Positions 36,182 to 45,853 are shown, counted from the first letter of the stretch. The stretch is DNA of 64,000 nt from an uncultured Phaeodactylibacter sp. (GCA_913057245.1 CAJXNH010000002.1:124001-188000), one strand, 5' to 3'. Notes: generated by a model from the letters alone, not told the origin. Numbers and translations are program-made.

Positions 36182-38083
36182 TTACTTACAACTCAACTGC
36201 CCCGGATGAAAAGGGACTTTCCCCAAAACAGGGTCTACCAAGCCGGCCCGGAGCATCTGAGAACCTGAGCCTTCAAAGTACTCAATACGGATGTCGTGTT
36301 TGCCTTTTTCCAATATGATCTTGCCGTACTGCCAGAAGGCGCCGTGGTCGCCGTCGTTGTCCACCACGAGCAGTCCGTCAATGTAGAGTTTGGAGCCATC
36401 GTCGGAGCGGGTGTAGAAAGTATAGGTGTCTGTGGCGGGGAGGTCTATATAACCTTCCAGAACAAGCCCAAAGTGATCCGCCCTGGGTTGCGCTTCTGTT
36501 TCATTGACCGTTTGGACGATGCCTTCCCGTATGGGCGTCAGGCTGGAGAAATCGGGCAGGAGAGACCACTCGCCTTCGTAGTAGCGGTACCTTAGGCCGG
36601 GTTTGTCGCCTTGTACCTTGCGGGCGGGCAGTGGCGCCATCTTTTTGAAGGTCCGGCTTACCGTACGGCTGGCTTTGCCGCTTTCTGTATAGGCTTTGGC
36701 TTTTAGCGTGCACGAAGCACGGATGGTTAACGGGGAGGTGAATTTTTCCGATTGTAAGTCTGGTTCCGAACCATCAAGGGTATAGTGAATGGCATGCGAT
36801 TTTTCCAGGGCGCTAAGACTTACAGTGTTGGTCTCCCGGAAAACCAGTTCTTCTACCTCGAAGTGCGGGGCTGGTGGTTGCTGCAATTGCCCCTGCGCCT
36901 TGTCATCGTCCTCGTCCTTTTCCATTTGAAAGGTATCGAAAAGACGGCCATCGTGGTCTAGAGCTTTGAAAACCAGATGGCGGTCATAGATGGCGAACGT
37001 GCAGTAGTGATGCTCGGCCTGCAGTTCCTTAGTGAACCAGGACCGGGTGGGATCAAAATCTTCGAGCCCGCCACCGGCTCCACCGGAGTTGATGTATACC
37101 ACGCCCTCTTGCAGGTTGACTTGCTGCTCAAATATGGGCCAGGTCCGCTCGTACAGGTGGGTGTGCCCAAAAAGGCAAAAATCCACCCCGTAGGCTTCAT
37201 ACAGGGGCACGAGGTTCCGGGCCGTCGTGCCGTAGGATGAAGCGCCAATGGAGGTGTCGCCATGGTCGTTCTCCTCGGTGGAGTAGGGCGGGTGGTGGTG
37301 CACGGCGATCTTCCAGGTGGCCGTGGACTGCGCCAGAGCCCATTCCAGCCAATCGTACTGCTCCGAACCTTCACTGACATCCTTGTTGGTGTCAATCATA
37401 AAAAACTGAACGTTGCCATACTGAAAGGTATAGTAATACTCGGGTTCCGGATTGACCATGTAATCGTAATAGAGCTGGGCATCCTGCTCGTGGTTGCCCA
37501 GCACCGTGTACATTGGGAAGCGGCTCATGGCGATATGCCCGTTTGGGAAAAAGTGCTCCGTCCAGTCCGATTTCTTTGTACCAATATCCACAAGGTCGCC
37601 GGCGTGGATGATGAAGTGCGGGCGGTCCTCCCAAACCCGTTGCGCGATTTTGCCCCAGGCCCAGGGTGTTTTGTCATTGTACTGGGAGTCACCGATCAGG
37701 GCAAAGAACACCGCATCTTCGTCGCCCACAGCTGTACGGAAGGTGTACACTGGGCTTTCTATGACAGTTCCTGACCGGGTAACACTTTTCACCCGGTAAA
37801 GGTATTTTGTTGCCGTTTTAAGATTGCTTAGTTTCACTTCATGCAGATGCCGTTCCCCTTCAATCGTTATCGTTTGTGAAAGATTGGGCGTTTGGGCATT
37901 CAGCAGGGCTTCTCCGTATTCCACCGTGGTACTGGCTTCGGAATGGGTCTCCCACAGGACGTAGATGCTGTTTTGGGTGGCGAATTGCAGGTAAGGTTTG
38001 ACTAGAAAAGAGTCGACGGCTGACTGAGCGCTCAGCCCGCAGGGTAGCGACAGGAGGAGAAAAATGGGGAAGAAGCGTTGCAT
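36182..38083 (-). CDS. Secreted metallophosphoesterase with PA14 domain
   Basis: 633-residue exported phosphoesterase. After the signal peptide an Ig/FN3-like purple acid phosphatase N-terminal domain is seen (QNSIYVLWETHSEASTTVEYG). The calcineurin-like catalytic domain (about 125-345) has the metal motifs GDSQ, GDLVD, GNHE, HHHPPYS and GHTHLYER. A chitobiase-C-like segment follows (IHYTLDGSEP, about 425-480), then a PA14 domain (YEGEWSLLPDFS to DDGSKLYIDGLLVVDN, about 500-625). PA14 and chitobiase-type modules suggest binding to carbohydrate. The natural phosphoester substrate is not evident. It leads a minus-strand group with DUF4861 and Gfo/Idh/MocA, though a 218-nt gap separates it from them. 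Confidence 0.9.
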   Translation of the reverse strand: MQRFFPIFLLLSLPCGLSAQSAVDSFLVKPYLQFATQNSIYVLWETHSEASTTVEYGEALLNAQTPNLSQTITIEGERHLHEVKLSNLKTATKYLYRVKSVTRSGTVIESPVYTFRTAVGDEDAVFFALIGDSQYNDKTPWAWGKIAQRVWEDRPHFIIHAGDLVDIGTKKSDWTEHFFPNGHIAMSRFPMYTVLGNHEQDAQLYYDYMVNPEPEYYYTFQYGNVQFFMIDTNKDVSEGSEQYDWLEWALAQSTATWKIAVHHHPPYSTEENDHGDTSIGASSYGTTARNLVPLYEAYGVDFCLFGHTHLYERTWPIFEQQVNLQEGVVYINSGGAGGGLEDFDPTRSWFTKELQAEHHYCTFAIYDRHLVFKALDHDGRLFDTFQMEKDEDDDKAQGQLQQPPAPHFEVEELVFRETNTVSLSALEKSHAIHYTLDGSEPDLQSEKFTSPLTIRASCTLKAKAYTESGKASRTVSRTFKKMAPLPARKVQGDKPGLRYRYYEGEWSLLPDFSSLTPIREGIVQTVNETEAQPRADHFGLVLEGYIDLPATDTYTFYTRSDDGSKLYIDGLLVVDNDGDHGAFWQYGKIILEKGKHDIRIEYFEGSGSQMLRAGLVDPVLGKVPFHPGQLSCK

Positions 38084-38254
38084 GGTTTCGTTTTGTTATC
38101 AACCAGCAAGAAAGGGAATAGGTGTTAATAGAAAATGAAATGGGGCTTAAGGTTTTGTGAAATCAGAGGCCGATAATAGCGGATTCCAATATTGCATCTA
38201 TCAGGTTAGTATCTTGGTGATCAACGGTTGAGAGCTAGGCCAGTATTCTAAAAA

Positions 38255-39523
38255 TCACACCAACACCTCCCCAACCCGCACCCGCCACTTCGGAAACCCG
38301 TCCACCAGCCCGGATTCACTGTTTTCATGGTTCACTTTGCTGAAAAGGAGGTCTTCGTTCCGGGCATGGTCCAGATAGACCCGGCGGCCGTTTTCGCGGA
38401 TGAAGTTGATCTCTCGTTCAATAAGGCGGAACTTGTGGCTGAGGGAAGTACCAATGCGGTCCAAGCTCCAGATGTAGGTGGCGTGGCTGTTGAGCAATTC
38501 CCAGATGAAGTGGTCCATGGTTTCACCTTCCACGTGAAAGAGAAAACCGAATTTGGGGCTTAGGGTAAACCGCAGCCCGGTGCGTTGGCTTTGAAGCTGG
38601 CCAGATAAGTACAGTAATTGCTTGCGGTTCCTGATTTTTTCGGACTCCAGCAGGTCTGTAAGCAAGTCTTTGTCGCTTTGGCGGATGGTATTGCCTAGTT
38701 CTGCTTCGTCGAAGCCTTCGAAGTACTCCTCAGGAGTGAAAAGGCTCTTGTCTACCGTGATTTTTTTGGGCTTGAAAATAGCATCTTCCAGCCGCAGCTT
38801 CCGAACAGTCGCAATGAACTTGTCATTGATCTGGCTGATTTCTTTCGATTGGCAGCGGATTTCAATTTGCTCCGCTTCATCAATTTCCAGGTAACCGCGC
38901 ACTTCGATCATTTTCTTCCCCAGGACTTTGGCAAAAAAAGGTTTCACATGGTCAAATTCGGGCAGGATATTGGGGTTCTCAATGGGGATAGTTAGGGTTT
39001 GTTCCGGCAGCTCTTTCACCTGATGCTCCACCTCTACATAGCCCATTTTGAAGACGGCTTTGTGCAGCGGATACTTAAAGTGCAGGTCAATGCGGGTCTT
39101 TTGCTCTTCCGGCTCCGAAAAATCCACCCATTCCTCATCCGATGACCGGGTCATGCGCCAGGTTTTTGGAGACTCCAGGATGGGCTGGAATAATTGCTTG
39201 TTGTAAATATTCATCAGAGGTTCCAGCGCCTCCCAATGCAAGGGGCTGAAGACCAGGTTCCGGAAAGGGAACTTGGCCTTTTGACTGGCGAAAGCAGCCC
39301 GTTGCCCTTCTGTGTCATAGTCTACGATTGCTACTTTCAGAAGAGACCGGCCGGCATCAAAGGAAAGCAGCCGGGCTTTCCAAAAGATTTCAGACCGCTC
39401 ATTGAAATTGAAAGTCTCTTTTGGTGGGAAATTGGTATGCGCCCAGGGAATACGGTCGTCCTTGTTGTAGAAAACACCCTCATTGGTAATGCGAAGGATA
39501 ATATGTTTTTCCGGTTTGCCCAT
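38255..39523 (-). CDS. Cytoplasmic protein of unknown function
   Basis: 422 residues, no signal peptide or membrane segment. The N-terminus is MGKPEKHIILRITNEGVFY. The protein is charged with a mid-region acidic-aromatic block (EEYFEGFDEAELGN) and a C-terminal block rich in aromatic residues (HFIWELLNSHATYIWSLDRIG). The C-terminal segment LYLSGQLQSQRTGLRFTL might resemble a restriction-endonuclease-like or DNA-repair accessory fold, but I do not recognise a family and do not assign one. It is downstream of the response regulator gene by 84 nt, with its own TAnnTTTG promoter box. Confidence 0.75.
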   Translation of the reverse strand: MGKPEKHIILRITNEGVFYNKDDRIPWAHTNFPPKETFNFNERSEIFWKARLLSFDAGRSLLKVAIVDYDTEGQRAAFASQKAKFPFRNLVFSPLHWEALEPLMNIYNKQLFQPILESPKTWRMTRSSDEEWVDFSEPEEQKTRIDLHFKYPLHKAVFKMGYVEVEHQVKELPEQTLTIPIENPNILPEFDHVKPFFAKVLGKKMIEVRGYLEIDEAEQIEIRCQSKEISQINDKFIATVRKLRLEDAIFKPKKITVDKSLFTPEEYFEGFDEAELGNTIRQSDKDLLTDLLESEKIRNRKQLLYLSGQLQSQRTGLRFTLSPKFGFLFHVEGETMDHFIWELLNSHATYIWSLDRIGTSLSHKFRLIEREINFIRENGRRVYLDHARNEDLLFSKVNHENSESGLVDGFPKWRVRVGEVLV

Positions 39524-39548
39524 TATTTAAATGTACTCAATCTCAGGA

Positions 39549-39556
39549 CAAAAGTA
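39549..39556 (-). promoter_or_regulatory. Promoter -7 box of the 38255-39523 gene
   Basis: Minus-strand TACTTTTG is an exact match to TAnnTTTG, 25 nt before the ATG at 39523; a TTG lies 22 nt further upstream. The gene thus probably has its own promoter, separate from the export operon. Confidence 0.5.
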
Positions 39557-39607
39557 ATATAGCAACCAGTGGATTAATCAAAACTGGTAAGTCCAAAAAA
39601 TTAGTTC

Positions 39608-40225
39608 TCACCCCTTCATCACCTCCTGAAGTTTGTACAGCAGCTCCACCCGGTTGTGCACATCGAATTTCCCATACATATTTTTTAGATGGAACTTCAC
39701 GGTATTGATGCTGATAAAAAGAGCGTCTGCTGTAGCTTGTGCATTTTTGCCCTTGTAGATGCACGAAAGGACCTCCTGTTCCCGGCGGCTTAATGGGGCA
39801 GGGAGGGTGTTGTTGATGCGCTCCAGGTCGAGTTCCGGCGCCAGGGTTTTGGTGCGTTGCGACCAGGCAATTTCAATGGTGGAATACAATTGCTCTCCGG
39901 TGAAGGGCTTGACGATGTAGCCCAGAGGAGTAGTCTCCTTAACTCTCGACAGAGTGCCGGCATCTGCATAGGAGGTCAGAAAGATAAACGGGATGGCATA
40001 CTTTTCCCGCAGGTAGGCAGCGATGTCCAACCCGCTGATTTGATCTTCCAGGTTGATATCCAGCAAAACCAGTTGAGGGCGCTCCGACTCAATAAGCGTA
40101 AGGGCGGGCCCGCCCCGGTGAGCGATACCGCAGACTTCATAGCCATTGAGCTGGCAAAGGTCGGCAATATCCTCTGCAATCAGAGGCTCGTCTTCCACAA
40201 TCAATATCCGAAGTTGGTCTTGCAT
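39608..40225 (-). CDS. LuxR/NarL-type response regulator
   Basis: 205-residue two-component regulator. The receiver domain has the acidic pair Glu11/Asp12, the phosphorylation site Asp56 (LLDINLE) and the Thr/Lys switch residues (FLTSY, YIVKPF). The C-terminal HTH-LuxR domain covers about 140-205 (LSRREQEVLSCIYKGKNAQATA, INTVKFHLKNMYGKF). It is the last gene of the minus-strand run beginning with the MMPL transporter. The HisKA_2-type histidine kinase divergent from that run (46034) is the most likely partner, since this kinase class often works with such regulators. Confidence 0.93.
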   Translation of the reverse strand: MQDQLRILIVEDEPLIAEDIADLCQLNGYEVCGIAHRGGPALTLIESERPQLVLLDINLEDQISGLDIAAYLREKYAIPFIFLTSYADAGTLSRVKETTPLGYIVKPFTGEQLYSTIEIAWSQRTKTLAPELDLERINNTLPAPLSRREQEVLSCIYKGKNAQATADALFISINTVKFHLKNMYGKFDVHNRVELLYKLQEVMKG

Positions 40226-40434
40226 AGGCGATACAGGCTTGCGGTACGACGTTTACAATATTGAAATGCCCGGTTCCAAATATACGGTTTAGGATGAAGT
40301 TGCCGGATAATGGCTGTGGAGGTTCTCGCCTGCTCCTGTTCACGGATCAGTGTGTCCACTTCCTGCCAGGTGTTCTCCAGCTCGGCCAGTAGCATTTGCT
40401 CAAGGGTGTCGGGTGATAGTTGCGGGTGTTGCAT
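40201..40434 (-). CDS. Small ORF between hydrolase and response regulator
   Basis: 77 codons. The ATG is 3 nt after the hydrolase stop, and the 3' end overlaps the response regulator start by 25 nt in another frame. The first 35 residues look helical and acidic (LSPDTLEQMLLAELENTWQEVDTLI), while the C-terminal third is basic and aromatic. No family is recognised. Tight spacing supports translation, perhaps coupling hydrolase and regulator synthesis; the alternative is a non-coding spacer read by chance. Confidence 0.45.
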   Translation of the reverse strand: MQHPQLSPDTLEQMLLAELENTWQEVDTLIREQEQARTSTAIIRQLHPKPYIWNRAFQYCKRRTASLYRLCKTNFGY

Positions 40435-40437
40435 GTT

Positions 40438-41373
40438 TTAGGGTATTATAAAGTTTAGCACCTGCCGCCGAACGGTATCACAGCGAAGGTTGTGCCCCAG
40501 CCCGCTCGTAATGATGGGCTTTACATGCGGCAGGGCGTTCAGGATCGCTTTGGTCTCTTGATGGGGTACGACAATGTCTTTTTCATCGGCGACTAGCAGG
40601 GTATTGGGCGGGCCAAGCTGCTGCAGATGCTCAATGAGACAAAAGTAGCTCAGCGGCTTGCCGGTGTAATTGGGAATCCACGCCCGCGTATCCGAGAGCA
40701 CCGTTTCCGAGACGCCCAGGCAGCGGGCGAATTTGCTCATCAGCGCATCGCAGTTGGAAAAGGTACTCATAAGTACGAACTTCCCGATACGGACTTTTCC
40801 TGCCTGCTCACTCGCACTGATCACCCCGGCCAGGCTGCCCATGGAGTGGGCCAGAACGGCATGCCAATGCGCACGCGACCGGATGAGCTGACCAGCACAG
40901 CGGATGTAGTCCGGCACTGACAGAAACCGTCCGGGCGATTGTCCGTGGCTTGGCGCATCCATCACGACGGCCTGATAGCCGGCGCGGCATAGTTCCTGTA
41001 CGTAGGGTGCCCAGCGTGCGCCGTTGCTACACCAGCCGTGGAGTAGCAATACAGCTGGCCCCTGCCCAAAGGTATAAGTATAAAACCGGTGCTTGCCACA
41101 GCGGTGCTCCTGCCGTTGTCCACTTTCGTAAAATGCCCGGTCGGCAGCCCTGACTGGCCGGCGGACCGCCACCGAAAGGGCACCCATTGTCAGCCGGCAG
41201 CCGGCCTTGGAGTGCACCTGATGCACCGTATTGATGACCTGCCCCACCCGGTGAATGTAGGGCGGGAAAAAGCGGGCTGCCATAAGTTGGGTTTCATCGG
41301 TAGCTGGTGCTGAACCAGACTTCCCGACTGGCAGCAATTGATTAGCGGATAGAGATTTTGTCGTAGCTTTCAT
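40438..41373 (-). CDS. Alpha/beta hydrolase
   Basis: 311-residue hydrolase without a signal peptide. It has the oxyanion motif LLLHGWCS (110-117), DAPSHGQS, the nucleophile Ser177 in AHSMGS, an acid in VADEKDIVVP and the catalytic His in GLGHNLR. The first 90 residues are an extension before the fold. The start overlaps the end of the outer-membrane protein gene by 4 nt. Its link with an MMPL-type exporter suggests action on a lipid or ester that is exported or remodelled, but the substrate is inference. Confidence 0.9.
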   Translation of the reverse strand: MKATTKSLSANQLLPVGKSGSAPATDETQLMAARFFPPYIHRVGQVINTVHQVHSKAGCRLTMGALSVAVRRPVRAADRAFYESGQRQEHRCGKHRFYTYTFGQGPAVLLLHGWCSNGARWAPYVQELCRAGYQAVVMDAPSHGQSPGRFLSVPDYIRCAGQLIRSRAHWHAVLAHSMGSLAGVISASEQAGKVRIGKFVLMSTFSNCDALMSKFARCLGVSETVLSDTRAWIPNYTGKPLSYFCLIEHLQQLGPPNTLLVADEKDIVVPHQETKAILNALPHVKPIITSGLGHNLRCDTVRRQVLNFIIP

Positions 41374-42668
41374 AGGATGGGTCGAATTAGATGTAGTGCG
41401 ATTCTGCTGTTGGTCTTGAAATGCCCGAAAAAGCTCTGCCCGGACCCGCCGAGCCAGCCACCGCTAAGCTCCGCCCGCAGCGGTGCCCAGGCTTTGCAAA
41501 TCAGCCGGGGCTCCAGGTAAAAGCCTTCAGCCCGGAATTCGCCCATTGCGCGCAGGGCGGCCGACCAGTTGTAGTTGATTTGCAATTCAGTGTCTATCAG
41601 CAGCGCAGTTTGAAAAATGTGATCGATCTCGGTGGGCGCGTACGTTCCACTTTGGTGCGGAAAGACCTGCAGGAACTGCGCCACCAGCCTCAGGTGCCGT
41701 TCCGGATGCTCAAAGGTCCAGAAGCGGTCCGCTCCTAAGGAGCAGAAGGTATACTGGTCGGGGGTGATCTCTCCGGTCTCGCCGATGCGTTTACTGTCCA
41801 CAAAAGCCGCCTCTGCCCAGAGGTTCCACTCACCGGCCCAGGTGCCCAGATTCAGTGCACTGATCATCATAGGCTCGAAGTGGAGCTGCACCTGATAGGG
41901 GACCGGGCGGGTACTACTTGTCCGGAGCTGTATTTGGCTCAGCGGAATATCGTTGTTGCCATACAGCCAGCTGCCGCGAACCTGCACCCGCCCCACTTCC
42001 GTAGAAAGACTGCCGCTGAGCAGAGGCAGGCGTTTTTGGTAATGCGACGCTGTGCCCTCATAGGCCATCGTGGCTTCTCCACCCGGTACAGCCATGCGTT
42101 GGGGTAGATTTACCCAGCGGTTATCTTCCAGGTAAAGGCGGGAGCGGTTATCGGGATGGAAAGCCCGCAGCATAAACTCCGTACGCCCTTTGCTGTAGCG
42201 TGCTTCCAGCCCCCAAAGCCCCAGCCGTTCTTCTTCCGTGTCGAGCACATCGTAGTAGTCGTAGCGGTTGGCTAGGTCCATATCGCTGAACCCGGTCAGT
42301 GCGCCCCACTTGACCGTTTGCTTGCCGGCTTTGAGGAAGTAATGCCCCTGACGGTAGTACACGTATGCCTCATTGGCCCACAGACGGTTGCGGCGGCGTT
42401 CGTCCGGGTTGACATTGGCGATTACCACTGCCCGCCCTTTCCAGTATTTGCCGTAGCTCACTTCACCTTCCAGCTCTGCCCGGGCTTCGCCCTGCCAGCG
42501 GTACAGGTCAGCGGGGTTCTGACCGGGATAATACCGGCTTAGTACCCTGGCCTGCCCGTGAAGGGTGGTGGACCAGTTGTTGTCGGCTTCCTGGGCAACG
42601 GTGGTCGCCGCAATTCCGGAAAAGTATAACCCCAGCAGGGTTTTAAGTATGTTTTTTAGGTGCCTCAC
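41370..42668 (-). CDS. Outer-membrane beta-barrel protein of an MMPL export operon
   Basis: 432 residues with a signal peptide (ending TTVAQ) and many alternating aromatic beta strands: WSTTLHGQARVLSRYYPG, RLWANEAYVYYRQGHYFLKAGKQ, and a C-terminal strand ending in an aliphatic residue (RIALHLIRPIL). The pattern resembles DUF1302-type barrel proteins that commonly sit beside MMPL/RND transporters and LolA-like proteins. It is likely the outer-membrane part of the same export route. It is 3 nt downstream of the LolA-like gene and overlaps the hydrolase by 4 nt. Confidence 0.8.
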   Translation of the reverse strand: MRHLKNILKTLLGLYFSGIAATTVAQEADNNWSTTLHGQARVLSRYYPGQNPADLYRWQGEARAELEGEVSYGKYWKGRAVVIANVNPDERRRNRLWANEAYVYYRQGHYFLKAGKQTVKWGALTGFSDMDLANRYDYYDVLDTEEERLGLWGLEARYSKGRTEFMLRAFHPDNRSRLYLEDNRWVNLPQRMAVPGGEATMAYEGTASHYQKRLPLLSGSLSTEVGRVQVRGSWLYGNNDIPLSQIQLRTSSTRPVPYQVQLHFEPMMISALNLGTWAGEWNLWAEAAFVDSKRIGETGEITPDQYTFCSLGADRFWTFEHPERHLRLVAQFLQVFPHQSGTYAPTEIDHIFQTALLIDTELQINYNWSAALRAMGEFRAEGFYLEPRLICKAWAPLRAELSGGWLGGSGQSFFGHFKTNSRIALHLIRPIL

Positions 42669-42671
42669 GGA

Positions 42672-43448
42672 TTAACGGGTTTCCATCCAGGTAGTCGAAA
42701 AGATGGCCGCATCTACGCCAGCGTTGATCGCAAAGCCGCTGTACTGCACCTTTGTGGTATTGCCCGTCTGTACATTCTCCATTTTGATTTGATGTGCACG
42801 GTGGTGCCCGCCTGAGCCGACTGGCCGGATGTCTGTGGCGGTGTAGGTTTTCAGGTGTTCGCCTTTGTGGCCATAAAAACGGGTCTGCACCATCAGGTGC
42901 GTGGCTTGGTCAATCCATAGCAACCGTTTGCCGTATTGGGTACGCAGGCCCTCGCGGGGCAGCGCTTCGAGCTTGTAGGCTGATCGGCCGTTGATGGTTT
43001 CTTCCCCCAGCAGGGTATACTGATAGTCGTCGATGGGTTCTGAAAGGTGGCCGGAGAGGTCTTCGTAGGTGATTTCCGTGCCCATAAACCGGTCGGACTT
43101 TTTGCTGGGCGAAATGCGCTTACTCATACGAAGGGCAGGCAGGTAAAGCCACTGCTCGTCATCTTTGCGCTCCTGCTGAATCGTTAGCGTTGCCGTGCCA
43201 GCCACGTCCTGCGGGTCTGTAAATTCCAGCAGCAGGTTGTAGGTATAGTCGCCCTTGTCGGTGCGCAGGATGTACTGCTGCAGGGTGCGGGTCTGTTTTC
43301 TGCCCGACTTGCTAATATTGGTGTATGTCAGCTGCCCGGTGAGGTCCTGCACAGCGGTAGCCTGACGGTGGGCTTCCATGATAGCCGCAGCATCGGGCAA
43401 AACAGGTGTGGAAAACAGGGTTACAATCAAAGTGAATGCCAAAATCAT
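42672..43448 (-). CDS. LolA-like outer membrane lipoprotein-sorting family protein
   Basis: 258-residue periplasmic protein with a signal peptide. It has the pattern of the LolA-like family found in MMPL operons: RTDKGDYTYNLLLEFTDPQ, KDDEQWLYLPALRMSKRI, DRFMGTEITYEDLSGH and LLWIDQATHLMVQTRFYG. Such proteins bind hydrophobic cargo and are thought to carry it across the periplasm. It stands between the transporter (134 nt upstream) and the outer-membrane barrel gene (3 nt downstream), consistent with a three-part lipid export route. Confidence 0.88.
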   Translation of the reverse strand: MILAFTLIVTLFSTPVLPDAAAIMEAHRQATAVQDLTGQLTYTNISKSGRKQTRTLQQYILRTDKGDYTYNLLLEFTDPQDVAGTATLTIQQERKDDEQWLYLPALRMSKRISPSKKSDRFMGTEITYEDLSGHLSEPIDDYQYTLLGEETINGRSAYKLEALPREGLRTQYGKRLLWIDQATHLMVQTRFYGHKGEHLKTYTATDIRPVGSGGHHRAHQIKMENVQTGNTTKVQYSGFAINAGVDAAIFSTTWMETR

Positions 43449-43582
43449 CGTATCGAATTTTTGGGGATTGAAAAATGAGGTTATGCTCGGAACGGAGAGG
43501 TTTGGGCGTTAGGCACAAACCCGACGCACGAGTATATGCCGACACGAAGTCATGTTTGGTCCCAAACTACTTCGTCGTCGGT

Positions 43583-45853
43583 TTATGCAAATTCGGGGGT
43601 AGCCAGTTGCCGTTCTTTTTGCGTAAGCATGACCGGGTACAGCACCATGGTGTTCAGAAAGATGAGCAGCATAGACAGGGCCAGCAGCCAGCCAAAGTGC
43701 TGTACCGGCAGGAAGCCTGAGAACGACAGCACGCTGAAGCCAGCGATATTGGAAGCTGCATCGTAAGCAATGGCCTGCCCGGTGTGGAGGCTGTTGTGGG
43801 TGATGGCTTCATCTGCCGGCATTTCCTCCCGGTCGCGGAAGTAGCCCACCAGGTAGTGTACGGCAAAATCCACGCCTATGCCCACAATCATGGCGGTAAG
43901 CAGGGCAGTGCTAATGCCCAGCCGTATGCCAATCACGCCCATCAGCCCAAAGACCATTAGCAGGGAAACACTAATGGGCAGCAATGCCATCAGGCTCTTG
44001 GGCAGGGACCGGAAAATGATGAGGCAGCTGAGAAAAACGATCAGTAGGGCCAGGATGATATTCTGTATCTTCCCCTCCACGATGTAGGTGCCGAGGGCGA
44101 TGCGGTGCATGACGTCTCCGCCAAATGTCAGAGGGATATTTCCTTTTGGGAAGAAGCGGGCCGCATCACGCTGTATTTCTTCGTAAAGCGCCTGATGCAC
44201 TTCGGGGTCTGAGGATTTCAGGAAGACCTGAATGCGGGCCTGATTATCGTCTTCGGAGCGGAGCGCAAAGACCTCGCCCGGGGTGGCTGACATCTCGTGC
44301 AGCATCAGGTACTGAGCAATTTCGGAGCTGCCTGGCAGGGCATCGGTTTCCCCGTTGAGGTTGGTACTTAAGTGATGTACCACATCCCGGTAAGAGTAGG
44401 TATGCCCCACCTCTTCGTAATCCATGAGGTAATCCTGAAAGCTGTTCAGGTTACGGAAAAAGGCTTCGTCTTTAATGCCGCCGTAGGCCGTGGCATCCAC
44501 CACGATATCCATAGTGCGTACCCCGCTGAGCTTGTCGTTGAAGGTCTCCGCCGCAACACGCCCCTGATGGGATTTAGGGAAGAACTTCAGGTAGTCATCC
44601 CCAATTTTCACCTGCCCGATGAAGTAAACCGCACCGGCAATCAGCAGTAAATAGGCTACTGTAATAGCACGACGGTGCCCCTTTGCCATTTGCGTAAGCG
44701 AACGCAGGAAGCGCTGTAGCCCGGCTGATTGGTAAGTTTTGCCCGCAGTCGGCTTCAGCAGTGCGCATACCGCCGGCAGAAAAGTCAGGCAAATGACCGT
44801 GGCTAATAAAAAGCCAACGGAGCCGATAATACCAAACTCCCGTAGGGAGGTGATTTTGAAAATCAGGAGGCTGGCGGAGCCCAGACCTGAAGTCAGCCCG
44901 GTAATCAGGATCGGCAATCCGATTTTTTGCAGGGTGGCTTCCGCCAAAGTAGGGCCGGTACTGTGCTGATCCGCCAGCCGGTAGTAAGCATTCATGAAGT
45001 GGATGGCGTAGGAAGAGGCCACCGCTACCATAATCACCGGCAGTGCATTGGAGACCACAGTGACCGGCAGCCCGGCGTAGCCCATGAAGCCCATCGTCCA
45101 CAGTATGCTCATGATGACCATGCCCACCGGTAGCAGTACGCCCGGCAGCCGCCGGAAGGAGATATAAAAACCAATGAAGATAAGCACAATGGCAATGGGT
45201 ATGAAGCGGCGGGAATCGCCACTGATTCCACGCTGCACATCTTCTACGAGGACCGGCGCTCCGGTAATATGGATGCGTTCCGGGCCCGCATAGTGATCCG
45301 CGAGCTCCGAAACAGCATCATACACCGTACCTCCCTCGAAGCCCTCTTCAAGGGCAGCTGCAATAACCGTGAGGGATTCGTCGGCACTAACCAGTCGGTC
45401 AAGGACCATGGCATTGCCTGCCACATCTGCTTTGAGTTGCTGCCAGGCGGCTTCATCTTCCGGCAGCTCATCCAGAAAGCCACCGGTTTCCAGCCCCCAG
45501 TCCCGCTGACTGACGTTGGAGAGGGTAGCCAGGCTTACGATTTCATCAGAAAGCACATGGGGAATCTTCGCCAACTCATTGGAAATATCGATGATCTTTT
45601 GGGCGGCCTCCGGAGAGTATACGGATCCGGTTTCGAGCCCGATCAGCACGATGCTTCGTTCTCCGAATGTTGCTTTGGCAGCTTCAATGCCCTGATTGAT
45701 GGAGTCATCGGCGGGAAGTTCACCGTCGAAGCTATTGCGGGTTTCCAATCGGCTCAGCCCCCCGGCCATTAGCAGGGTGATGGCGAAAAGCGCCAGTAAA
45801 GTCGTCTTTGGACGGGTGTAACTCAATCGCAGGAGTGGTTGGAATATATGCAT
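43583..45853 (-). CDS. MMPL/RND family transporter
   Basis: 756-residue inner-membrane protein of the HAE3/MMPL type. The ATG at 45853 was chosen because it begins the first membrane segment (LALFAITLLMAGGL); the frame upstream is rich in rare choices and has no signal. It has two halves, each with a membrane helix, a large periplasmic domain and a group of five more helices. The sterol-sensing-like blocks are FIGFYISFRRLPGVLLPVGM and FLSCLIIFRSLPKSLMALLP. Proteins of this class export hydrophobic compounds such as lipids or hopanoids using the proton gradient. It begins the export operon and is divergent from the histidine kinase. Confidence 0.92.
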   Translation of the reverse strand: MHIFQPLLRLSYTRPKTTLLALFAITLLMAGGLSRLETRNSFDGELPADDSINQGIEAAKATFGERSIVLIGLETGSVYSPEAAQKIIDISNELAKIPHVLSDEIVSLATLSNVSQRDWGLETGGFLDELPEDEAAWQQLKADVAGNAMVLDRLVSADESLTVIAAALEEGFEGGTVYDAVSELADHYAGPERIHITGAPVLVEDVQRGISGDSRRFIPIAIVLIFIGFYISFRRLPGVLLPVGMVIMSILWTMGFMGYAGLPVTVVSNALPVIMVAVASSYAIHFMNAYYRLADQHSTGPTLAEATLQKIGLPILITGLTSGLGSASLLIFKITSLREFGIIGSVGFLLATVICLTFLPAVCALLKPTAGKTYQSAGLQRFLRSLTQMAKGHRRAITVAYLLLIAGAVYFIGQVKIGDDYLKFFPKSHQGRVAAETFNDKLSGVRTMDIVVDATAYGGIKDEAFFRNLNSFQDYLMDYEEVGHTYSYRDVVHHLSTNLNGETDALPGSSEIAQYLMLHEMSATPGEVFALRSEDDNQARIQVFLKSSDPEVHQALYEEIQRDAARFFPKGNIPLTFGGDVMHRIALGTYIVEGKIQNIILALLIVFLSCLIIFRSLPKSLMALLPISVSLLMVFGLMGVIGIRLGISTALLTAMIVGIGVDFAVHYLVGYFRDREEMPADEAITHNSLHTGQAIAYDAASNIAGFSVLSFSGFLPVQHFGWLLALSMLLIFLNTMVLYPVMLTQKERQLATPEFA

